A stretch of 64,000 bases of DNA from Cymbidium sinense (taxonomy: Eukaryota > Streptophyta > Magnoliopsida > Asparagales > Orchidaceae): assembly GCA_021442155.1 (NCBI GenBank), contig CM038221.1:41983648-42047647 (forward strand), given 5' to 3'. The notes under the pieces were generated by a model. It ran no database searches. It worked only from the letters and a program-made list of their open reading frames with translations, and was not told where the DNA came from. A program made the translations under genes and the position numbers. Below, piece after piece: positions 40,406 through 51,462 of the stretch (positions within the stretch are counted from its first letter, which is position 1; every line of letters begins with the position of its first letter).

Positions 40406-41586
40406 AAATCACTTAATGAATCTTCAACCAAATTTAACAACCAATTGAGCTAATTATGATGAACTTAATCAATTGTCTGATTAAATTTTGATTAATTAAT
40501 TGAGATAATCATTTACTTAAGATCACGTTTGGTTAATTACTAGGTCAATTCTAATTGGATGAACAATTCAATCAAGTTGATCTTAATCAATCAAATCAAT
40601 TAACTACCAACTAAACTATTAATGTGGTGAACTACTTAGTCAAAATAATCAATTTATTAGCTAATAATGATGAAACTAAATAATCACTTAATCAAAGTTG
40701 ATTTAATTGATTATTAAATAAATTAAGTCTTTTAATTAAACTCTTAACTAAATCAACTATTTAGTTAAATAAATGTTTAATTAATCATAAATTGAATTAT
40801 TTATTCGATCAATTTAAACAAGATTGATTGATCAATTTCTAATTAAGATAATCAACAGCCCATGATCACACTAATAACACCTCAAGTTAAGTTAATTAAT
40901 CACCTAACCAAATTAGAGTAAATTAAATAAGTCACATCTAAACTAAGCCTTAAGTCAAGCTTAGCCTAAATTAAACACTTATAGTTAAATTCAACATAAA
41001 AACTTATCAAACAAAATCAATTAATCATGATTGATTAAATCATCAGGTTCTAATTAACTAAATTTCCAATTAAGCAAATCATTAATTAAGTTAATTATAT
41101 TAAGACTCGATTAATTTCAATTACAACAAATAGATTAGATACATGACTGACTTAAACCTAATAGAATAAATTAACTCAAATAAGATAAATTAAGATTAGT
41201 TATTGATTACATTATTTAAATTAATAAATTATTCATCATACCTTAATTAAGTTAACAATGATAAACTTAAATAATCATGAATCAAACTCTAATCAAATCA
41301 ATAAAACAAAATAAAATAAGTTACAAGGATCAATTGATTGAACTAAACATACACATTTATTTGATTTATCAATTAAACTAAACATAGACATATATTAATA
41401 AAAAAAATTGAACATAAATATTCCAAATCAAACTAAATCATAACTAACTCAATTATGTAATCGGATTAAACATAACTCAACCAAATCAAAATAAATAAAG
41501 TATAAACCCAAACTAAAGAGAATTCAAGTATCATGAGGAAACTTAATTAGGTAATAATTTTTAAAATTATTAAATGGCATCAGTTG

Positions 41587-41655
<69 letters not shown>

Positions 41656-44598
41656 TACACATGTACATGTATGAATTGACATATTAAATCAATCTAATTT
41701 CATAAAAGTATAAAACTACTAAATTTAAATAACAATAGAATTAATTTAATGAACTCTAACTATATAAAACAATAAACCTTAATGAACTTAATAAATATTT
41801 AAACCTTAAAAGTAAAATTGAATTAACATTCAATACAAAAAACATTCAAATTAATTTAAACCACAATTAAAAACTAATGAAACTTAAGTAAAAGTGAGTT
41901 AAATATCAATTGAAATTCAAATTAAAAAATGAATTCAATTAAATTAGAGAAACTAATAACCATACTTAAAATTGAAATATTAATAATCTACTTTAATAGA
42001 TTACAAATATTATCAAACTCAAATAAAAAGTCGAATCAATTTAATCAACTTAAAACCAATCATTAATAATTAAATTTTAACCAAGTTATAATACATTTAA
42101 GATAAATTATAAATAGATCAAAATAAATACAATTAAACTTATGCATTTTAAATATTAAGTGTTTTAAAATTAAAAGAAGTTAATTGAAATTCCATTAGTC
42201 AAAACAAATTCTAATTGAAACTAAAATTAAATCAAAACTCTTCATAATAAGTAATCATAAGGTATATAGTCTTGACACTCGAGGTCGCATGGTTACTGGT
42301 CAGAAAGAGGTATAGATACATCGAACCACTGGTTTAATAACGACATGTATCTCTGAGAGCTAGGCTATGAAAAGAAATTAAATAAAGAAATAAAATATTG
42401 ATATATTTGAAATATAAATATTTAAGTTCAAATCTTAAGATAACTTTCACCCTTCAATGAAAAATCTTATTAGGAATAGAATGTTAAATAGATTAAAATT
42501 TAGTCATAAGTAGGGCTTAATCTTCTTTTCATGCTTTAAAATCAAAAATTAATCTTAATATCAAATTAAAATTGAAAATATAACTCTAAATCAATTAAAT
42601 ATTAAGTTGAAACTACTCAATGATAAATTGGACAAATCTTGAACTTGAATTTAACTTAAACTTAAAGAAGCCTAGTATAGATTTATCAACTAGCCCTTTT
42701 TCCAGACACTAGAATATTAAGTAATTGACTCTATGATTAAGTTAGGCCCATGTATTAGCCATGATATAATGACTTTTATTATTTTTGAGATGTACTATTT
42801 TAGTCTATATGATTAGGATTGTTTACTCGCTACTATGGATATTAGGACGTCTCTTTTTAGATTAACACTATTTTTATGCAGTAGGCTTGCTTAAAAGGTC
42901 TGCTATAATAATAAAATTTATAAATATTATTTTCTTGCACCATTAGGATAGGTAGGCTTGGCGCCCGTGGGTGCTAAGTCCACTTATGTGATATATAACT
43001 ACTTGGTGTTTATGTATATTATAGCTAATCTATGTTTTATAGAATTTCTATTTTAAAATTTTTAAATGTAATTTTTGTAGTATAAAAGAGTTGGAGCCAT
43101 GAGGTTTAGGATGAGCAGAAGCTAAAAGACATAGGCCAAGAGGCCTTGTGATGCCTAGAGGATCCAAGATGTGAAAGTTCAAGTGAAGATGAAGATCCCA
43201 TGTGGCTTGTTTTAGTTTCATTTATATGCTTGTAATTGGGATTGTATAAGCCTAGAAACCCGGTCGCACCAGCCTTTTATTATTATTTTAACTTGATTGA
43301 TTGATTGGTATTTGCTTCGTTTGAGCAATAGAAATGACATATTTTTCTTAAGTTTTTCAAATTGTGAAGATTGTTATGTGGTTTGAATTTTGTTAGGCTC
43401 TTTAAAAATTTAATTTTTATGCAATTAAAATAAATAACTTTAACTTAAAATTAATACAATTCACAACCTTATCATAAAGTCATAGGAATTAATCAATAAA
43501 ATTGATTTAGATGTCATAAGTCTGTGATGAATGTGGATAACATCATGCATGCATCTTTTCATCTTCCCTTGAGTGAATAACACACTTTATTTTATCATAC
43601 ATGTAGGCATATATTCACCCAAGCCTGAGTCAAAATGATGATTCAAAAGTAAATAAAATATGTTATTTTCATTGTATTAGTCTAAGACATACTGTCATAT
43701 CAACATGAACTAAACTCTTCGGAAGTGAGATTAGGATTTCAAACTCTTAATAAATAATAGCCTAATTATCTTGCATTCATAATACTTGACCACATGATTT
43801 TAACTCGTTAGGAGGTGTTAGCTAATAGTCACTCTAGGTGATTATAAGCCTAGAAGAGTTAACATAAGTTTACTCTCTAGTGGAAGCGAACCAACACATC
43901 CAATATTCCCTGAGTAGGATTAAATGGAGCTCTTAGTTTGTTCTAGAGTACGTTAGAAATATGTTCAAAGGTACCTCAATTCTCTTTTACTACGAGTGTA
44001 AATTCTCACATTTTAGATATTTTCGCAATCTTGTGTTGTTGAAATATAAGTCATAGATTTCTAATAAAATATTAACTTAAAAAATCATAATTATCTATTT
44101 CAAAAATATAAAACTTCACCATAGGATAAATTAAAGTGCTCATTGGGCTTTTAGTATCATAAGCACTTCCTACTTGCTCTCATTTAGATTATCTTAAGAA
44201 CTCTTCCCATTTGAGCTCTCTCACTTAATTTCTAACTATAATCATTTAATATCAAACGTTAAAATCCATAAAGATGTTAGCTAATCAGTTTAATCGAGAG
44301 TATTCTTAGGATACCTTATTTCTAATATGTAATTAACTAGGGAGGGCTCTCCTTATAGGAAACTTAAGAACACAATTTAAAATAAACTCTATTTTATTTC
44401 ATCCATATTAAGAAATAAATCTTTGGTATATATTGACTCATGGCATTAAGAGTCTTTATTAGGTGATTAAGCCTATCGCAGAGTGATATGTCCACCTTTC
44501 GAGATAGTATATCATTCCTCGATATTATATTCGATCATTTCAATAAGTATCCTCTAAGATCTGCGTGATGTTTCTCACCACTAATTTTAAACACCACA
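40406..44598 (+). mobile_element. Family X copy, 5'-truncated, + strand, ending at the copia RNase H fragment
   Basis: An A-rich AATT section (40.4-42.2 kb, including a TA microsatellite) leads to a single diverged GGTATATAGTCTTGACACTC repeat (42261-42280). The 3' block follows, with TAGGATAGGTAGGCTTGG (42943-42960), TATAAG (43255-43260), ACCATAGGATAAATTAAAGT (44118-44137) and the end TTTTAAACACCACA at 44598. It is more diverged than the other copies. Non-coding. Confidence 0.6.
41590..41653. repeat. TA dinucleotide microsatellite, about 32 units
   Basis: Uninterrupted TA repeat inside the AATT-rich section of a family X copy. It is followed by ACACATGTACATGT, which resembles (reversed) the ATGTACATAT stretch near 34744 in the opposite-facing copy. 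Confidence 0.95.
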
Positions 44599-44834
44599 TC
44601 TATATTTTACTAAAAAAAATGAAACATGTTAAACTAAATCACCACTTTGCATGTGAGAAGGTTGCAAACAGCTCCATAATTGTTTCACATGTCTCTGCCC
44701 ATGATCAATATGCTAATATCTTTACAAAACCATTAACTAAGGCCCGGTTTCAAATTCTCAGGTCCAAGATTAGTGCTTTCGATAGAAGCCACATCTTACA
44801 GGGGCATATTAAGGAAAGTGATCAACACCAATAA
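44599..44834 (+). pseudogene. Ty1/copia RNase H C-terminal fragment
   Basis: One frame open from 44565 to the stop at 44832 contains MKHVKLNHHFACEKVANSSI and HVSAHDQYANIFTKPLTKAR with FQILRSKISA. This matches the copia RNase H end (KHIEIDxHFVREKV...HVxSxDQxADIFTKxLxxxRF). The first 11 codons of that frame belong to family X, whose end at 44598 cuts the domain just before KMKHVK. The stop is where copia polyproteins normally end, so the frame is intact from the break to its natural terminus. It is probably the missing tail of the remnant at 2269-4282. Confidence 0.85.
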
Positions 44835-45014
44835 TACGAAGCCTCCTTCTCCTACTGTTTCTATTCTTTCCTCCTGCAATTACTACATAGCTATCGATTT
44901 TGATTTTGTAATTAACAGCAAATAAAAAACAATCCTTATTTGCCTTTCCTTTTATTTACCTACCTAATATACTGCTGAAATAATGTATATATAAAGCACC
45001 GAGTACAATAGTTC

Positions 45015-45018
<4 letters not shown>
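44835..45018 (+). other. Probable 3' non-coding or LTR remnant of the copia element
   Basis: Directly after the copia stop, CTCCTTCTCCTACTG leads to AGCAAATAAAAAAC (polyadenylation-like, near 44930) and TGTATATATAAAG (TATA-like, near 44985). This fits a polypurine/LTR region in position, but no second LTR copy is available for comparison. Confidence 0.3.
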
Positions 45019-45112
<94 letters not shown>

Positions 45113-45113
45113 T
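45019..45113. repeat. TA microsatellite, about 95 bp with one interruption
   Basis: TA repeats broken once by a C near 45087. It lies between the copia remnant and the MAP65 upstream region, about 0.9 kb before the probable promoter, and marks the edge of the nested-repeat block. Confidence 0.95.
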
Positions 45114-45630
45114 GTTTCATTCATTCTGAAACTTTTATAAATATGATTAAATTGTTATTTAAAAATATTTAATTATGAGTAGTGATAGCTTTGAGATGAT
45201 TTGATTATAATATGATTATTATTTGAAATATCTTCGATCTTTGTTAAAAAAATATTAGATCACAGTTTAATCATGATTAAAATATGATTTTATAAGTTCT
45301 TAATGGATAATCCAAAGTCCAATAATATTTTTGAGTTTAAGATTTTAAGAAAAAAATATTATATTTAATACTAAATATCTCATGAATAATTTAAAATTGT
45401 GTTGCCGTTGGAACATACATACTTATAAATTGTTAGAGATAAAAAATTATTTGCAAGAAGAAGAGACAAGAATCTCTTATGATAAAAATTTTATGTGCTA
45501 TAAAAATTTCAACTTTATTTATTTAATAATAATGAAAATATTTAATTAAAAAAATTCTGAACATAATTCTTCATTATCTTTTATTATATAAAATAAAATA
45601 AAATATTCTAAGATTATTTAATGACCAGCT
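45114..45630. other. AT-rich intergenic sequence upstream of MAP65
   Basis: Nothing recognisable as coding, RNA or transposon. Very A/T-rich with TGATTATAATATGATTATT-like words. It ends where composition becomes GC-richer at the putative promoter. Confidence 0.5.
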
Positions 45631-45639
45631 CTCGGACAG

Positions 45640-46040
45640 CGAAATCTGCCACCCGAATTCCTTATCCGCCGAAAGTCCCCACATCCTCGGGAACACTCCT
45701 GCTAAAACTACCATTCGCTCTAGAAACAATGGCGACTTTAACCATCTTATTACGGCTTAAAAACGGATAAAGTCTCCGGTCACCCCTCAATTAAATTGCT
45801 GCTCATCGTTTACAAATCAGGCAGGCGGGAAGAAAAACACCTGCTTTAAGAAATTAACGGGCCTTGTCACCGACAGTAAGCCGCCTTCGTCCAAGAAGAA
45901 GCTTTGACGCACCAGAGAGAGATAAGGAAAGAGTGGTAAGCTCACCGCATGGCTCATATCCAAGAGCACAACAGGGACCCATCGTGATCGCTGCCTCACT
46001 ATTTACTGCGGACTAGTGGCTTTTTCTGTGTTCCGTTGTC
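45640..46040 (+). promoter_or_regulatory. Putative MAP65 promoter with MSA-core (AACGG) and E2F-like motifs
   Basis: Base composition changes sharply here from AT-rich repeat to GC-richer, non-repetitive sequence. AACGG cores lie at 45762-45766 and 45856-45860 (+) and at 46033-46037 on the other strand (CCGTT). GGCGGGAA at 45824-45831 is one base from an E2F site read in reverse. MSA elements with an AACGG core bind three-repeat MYB factors and drive G2/M genes in plants, and MAP65 genes are often cell-cycle regulated. Five-base cores are common by chance, so this is inference. No clear TATA box was seen, and the transcription start (about 46.0 kb) is a guess. Confidence 0.4.
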
Positions 46041-47004
46041 AGATGCAACGTTCTTTCTCTCGTTTCTGCCTTTGCCGTCGTGGGTGATCCGAGTGGAAGT
46101 GCTGAGGTCTAAGGAGCGGGATCTCGACGAGACGCGAGACATAAGGTCTGAGATCTATTTACCCTCTTCTCCAACTCACATTGCCTTGCTGGAGCGCTGC
46201 TCCTTTTTTGTGATCTCTTGGCAAAATTGTGCTTTTCCTTGCTTATTTGGGGACGATTTGTTTTGAGTGGAGGTCTTTGAGAGTGGGGCTGTGTTTATTT
46301 CAATTTCGAGCCAAAATGTGGACTTTTGTCTGTGGATCGCTGGTGGTGAGGAGGCGAGGGTTTTTGGGGGTGTCTTACCCAGGTTTTGGCACGATTTTGT
46401 TTGATTTACTGGATGGTGAAGACTGTGAAGGTTTGGAGTAGATCTGGGTGTTACTAACTTTGTTGGCAATAATTCAAATTGTGACTCTGAGTTGGTAAGG
46501 GTTAGGATTAAGGTTTTATGTCCATTTTTTTCCTTTTTAATTGATAGTTCCTTTCTAGGCAGTTTACTGTAATGAAGATTGTTGACTAGTCATTAAGTTG
46601 GTAGGTTTTTTTTTTGGGTAAAAAAGTAGCCGTTTGAGATGCCACTGCCGAAGAGCCTACAGTCCTTGTTCTGTAACATTTTCCTTTGACAAGGTGTAGT
46701 GAAAATGAAGCATATCATCGCTCCTGCAGTTAATTCTCTGAATGGTAAAATGTTTTGCATGAATATTGGTTACTTCCGGAGCAGGGTTCGTACTGCAGAA
46801 CTTCTGATTGCCGTTTTAGCATTACCGTTAAATAACTTTTTAGTATTACCATTATATTTAAAAAATGCCATTTTTGTTGAGTGCATTGCTGTTTGTTTCT
46901 ATCAGGGTATGTGTACTTCGCTTTGAATTTCATGAATAACAATCTTTCTATCAGATAAAGAAGCAGATTGTCTCGATTAATGTGCAGGTAATTCTTACAT
47001 ACGA
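46030..47004 (+). other. MAP65 5' leader region, probably containing a 5' UTR intron
   Basis: About 1 kb of GC-richer then T-rich sequence lies between the promoter-like block and the start codon. A 3' splice-like sequence (TGTGCAG followed by GTAATTC, AG at 46986-46987) lies 17 bases before the ATG, so a leader intron is likely. Its 5' splice site cannot be fixed by eye. Short open frames here (46036-46266, 46229-46441, and 46176-46469 on the minus strand) match no protein I know and are read as chance. Confidence 0.4.
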
Positions 47005-50000
47005 ATGGATGAAACCAATTCTCAAGACCTCTTCTCAGGTCAGACCACCTGTGGAACATTGTTGCAGCAACTTCAGGTATTATAAATGACAAAATTTTCA
47101 TTTTTATGCTGAGAATTGGTTTGAACTCAGTGTCAGCGAGTAATTATATGTTTCAGGCCATATGGGATGAAGTTGGTGAGAGTGAAGAGGAGCGTGATAA
47201 GATGCTACTTCAGCTAGAGAAAGAATGCTTGGATGTTTATATGAGGAAAGTTGATCAGGCTTCCAAGTCAAGGGCTCTGCTTCTGAAGTCATTGGCTGAT
47301 TCCAGAGCTGAGCTTGCTAGTCTTCTTTCTGCTCTTGGGGAAAAGACTTATACTGGCCTAGTGAGTGGGCTTTAGATCATTTGCAACTTTGGAACATTGA
47401 TAGTACTGAATTATCTGTTTAACTTGAGTTCTGCTTTTTTTTTTTTGGCTTTAGAGCATTGATTATTATACACATCCCACTATTACTTGTAATATCTGAA
47501 CCTGATATATATATTATTTTTAATATTACAAGTCTTTGTTGTTTAACTGGTGTTTTACCAGGGTTTCTCTTAATGAGAAATGCCACCGTATGCTCAATCC
47601 AATGGAACTAATCTACCAGGATTGTAATAATTCTCATACATATTGTATGGCCTTTTGATTAGAAGAGAAAGTTGAGCTTATTTTGAATTTTTTTCTTTTT
47701 TTTTTTTGTTAATGCATAGGAAATGGGCATGTAAAATATAGTGCGTGCGGTTGCATGTTTTGAATACATCATGCTTATCTTTGTTATATCTCAATCCAAC
47801 TGTTTCTTTTATTAGACATTCTTGTGTTCACTAATAATCACCTTGGAAGGTGTATCTATGATATTTCTTGTTTTGTAAAGTTTTTTAAAATCAGTTATCT
47901 GAAAATTTAAAGATTTATGGGTTTATTTTAGAATTAACTTTCCTTTGTTAAATAAAATAGTTATTGAGCTTTCTTATGCTGCATGCTTGTAAAATTTACT
48001 CTTATCAGATTGTAATATGTTCTAAGCCTGTGTTATATAGATATATGTTCTTAGTCAATATGAGTATGTAACTTTTGCTTATGTTCCTTCCAAGAGGATT
48101 CTGATTGCGGGACTAACAATAGCCTCTTCTATTCATAGCCTGACAAGTCATCTGGTACAATCAAAGAACAACTATCAGCCATTGCACCAACATTACAACA
48201 GTTATGCAAGCAAAAAGAGGAAAGGCTTAATGAGTTTACTGATGTTCAGTTACAAATTCAAAAGATTCATGGGGAGATTGCTGGAAACTTAGCAAATGTT
48301 GAGAAATTGGGAATGCCAGTGGTTGATCAGAATGATTTATCATTAAAGAAATTAGATGAGTTCCATGTTCAGTTGCAGGACCTTCAAAGAGAAAAGGTTC
48401 TTCTAAAACTATTCAATTATAGCCATGCTTTTATGGAGACTGTAAAGCTTATTAAAATTTCTTTTGCAGAGTGAAAGGCTGCATAAGGTTCTTGATTTTG
48501 TGAGCACAGTTCATGATCTTTGTGCTGTCCTTGGGATGGACTTTTTGGGAACAATTACTGGAATCCATCCCAGTCTAAATGAGTCCATTGGTGTTCAGTC
48601 CAAGAGCATAAGTAATGACACATTATACAAGCTTTTCAAGATGGTTGAAGCCCTAAAGGAGGATAAGAGAGTGAGGTTGCAAAAGGTACATTTTATTCCC
48701 ACGCACAACATTAGATATTTGGACGTTAAAATAAAGAACTGAAACAAGTTTTGCATTGAAAAGCCTGTACTTTATTTATTTTTTCTCCTACTGCTGTATA
48801 TCTGTATTTAATGCCATGTGTTCGTAATGAGCATATATATCCCCTTTATAATAAATCGAGCTGTTAGCATTCGAGTTCAAACTTATTCAAAATTTTGATG
48901 ATTGTAACCTCTTAACTTTGCTTATGGTTAAATGTTGCAATAATGAATATTAAGTCATTAAAATTCGCATGCAATAATGAATTTTAAATCATTAAAATTC
49001 GCATGCAAACTCTTTCCTTTAGGTTTATATTTCGTACTTTTAACATTTTGATAGTTGAGACCTCTAAATTTGTTTATGGTTTTGGCTTTCTCTTTTAAAA
49101 TGTAATGAGTAGAATAAATGTTGCAAGTTATTCTTTAATTTTATTGTATTTGTTCAAACCTAAATAATACAATAAATTATGTGCACCCCATTTGAAACTA
49201 AACTATGGTTAATTGTAATACCATTACAAACTATAATTTTATATTTTGTTGTAGTGATGGATCCAATGTGATTGGTAGTTAACATTATTATAAGCATCAT
49301 CATGAACTTTTGAAAGGTTTTTTACTTTGAAAAGCTGTAACATGAGCTTGGACTTTGAAAGTCTATTGTATTTATGATACCTTTCTCTTTCGGACTAAAC
49401 AAAATCAATCATTAAAACATGGCACAAATTCATTAAGCTTCCACAAGCTTAACTTTTTGTTTGATTTGCAATTTCATATGAGTCTATCAAGTTGACTTAA
49501 CAAACATCCAATTGTTGGCGCTAGTAATCTTGGGAGTAGCAGAGGAATGCTTGGTTTAATTTGGTAAATGTAAGAAGGAGAGGATGTAGTATATGTAAAA
49601 TGAATATAAATTAAAAATGTTGAAGGGGATAAAGTCTTGGTCTTTTGAGAAGCTCTATTAATGAGTTGTTGTCTTGAACTTCTGGAGGTTGAGTCGGGCT
49701 TTATGTTGATTTGAGTAAATATTGTGATTAGATTATAGGAAGGAGAATGATGGTCAAAGTAGTGTTCCTAGAAGGAAAGGGCGGTTTGTGTTTTAGGGTT
49801 TAGGGTTTTTGGCAAGAGAAGTTGATTGCTTATGAATTTTTTTTTTTTGGGATTCAATTGTTGTTGAATTGTATTAAAGGCTTAATTATTATCATCATTA
49901 GTCTTAACCTTTTGGGGTTTCTTTGTGAATATTTATTCTTTATTCATACTTATTGAGATCATCATTAGCCTTAAACATATGAGGTTGCTTTGTGAATATT

Positions 50001-51430
50001 GAGTGTGGCATGATGGTTAAACCTATTTTATTCAAATTTTTAGTAAGTTCTATTTAAGTTAGATTTGGTCTTCCCAATTTTTTTACTAATTCTTTTACAT
50101 GGATTTTATCTATTTATCTCGTTACCACATTTCTAGTACATGTTAAAATTAACTATGTATATGTCAAGTACATTAATAGGTGCCAATCCAATTGTCACCC
50201 TTATGTATTTATTTATTAATTTATTCTTAACATTCTATTTTCATTGCATTCAACTTTACTATCAATTTGAAATTAATTATTTACTATCTAGATCCATAGA
50301 ACATATGCATCATAATTGAATATTTGTAAAATTTGAATTACATTTTTAATATTAGTTAGTGCTTCATCATGTATTTTTAATTACTTTAATATTCTTTTGC
50401 TTTACATCTTTTTTCTTATTGTATGTCCAATTAGTTTTTGTGGTACTTAATTAAACTTATTTCAATGTCAATAAAAATTATATTTAGATCAGTTCTTTGT
50501 TCTCTATAATATTTTTTCCAAGATATTTCTTCCTAACATAAAAACAATTTGATTCTCCAAAGTTGATTTAATTTATTTTAGTCTATATGACATTATTCTT
50601 TCTAATTGCTTTCTTGTATGACCTAATGAGCTTGATTCCTTTATAATTATCACAATTTTGAACATCAATTTTTTAAATATTGATGCTAATTACTTCTCCA
50701 ATCATTTGATTTTTCTATTAGTTTTCAAAATTTTATTGAAAATATTTATTATCCAATTCACTATAGTTGTACCTTTTATAATTCTCCAAATCACAATAAG
50801 CAGCAAATCTGAAGCTAAATTTTACCATTATGCATCTTCTTCAAAATGAAATGCACATGACTTTTTTTGACTGTCATACTATTTTTACCTAGTTACAAAT
50901 ACTAGCCCCTCAATCATTTATCCTTCTTTGCACTCTGCTAGCAGTTCCTTCACTTTTGACATTTAACTGTTGGTAGTGGCGAGGAAGGCTATGAAACCAT
51001 CTCGAAATATGCAAAATGATTTTTTAACCTAATTACAACTATTGGTCCCAAAATCCTTTTCCTCCTCTGCACTCTGCTAACAGCTTGTATTTCACTTGTT
51101 TGAAAAGCTCTACTTTTGGCATTGGACTAATCCAATGCCCACCTAATCCTGATGAAAAAGTTGTAAAGTGTGGCTGTCTCGACCTTGGGTTGGTTCGCAT
51201 CAAAGATCAGTTATGGTTTTGTTTTTGTTGATAGGTTTGCAACTCATGTGGGCTTAGGAAACCACTCTTCCTGAGTCATCCTGGCATTACTATATAGCCT
51301 ATTTTGCAAACCAATAAATTTGAAGAATGCTTAAGAGTTTCTTGGAACTGAACTTTTATCATATTCTGTTATTTGACCACAATGGAGACGAAGGATTCAT
51401 GTAGCCGACCCCACCTAGTGGGATTAAGGC

Positions 51431-51462
<32 letters not shown>

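Noticed and set aside
46036..46266. Open frames starting with ATG upstream of the MAP65 start as an alternative N-terminus
   Set aside because: Neither the 46036 nor the 46229 frame reaches the conserved [10 protein letters not shown] exon, and their translations do not resemble MAP65.
46176..46469. 97-codon minus-strand open frame over the MAP65 leader
   Set aside because: Low-complexity Ser/Pro/Lys composition, no recognisable domain, and it lies opposite the GC-richer leader of a real gene, where chance frames are expected.
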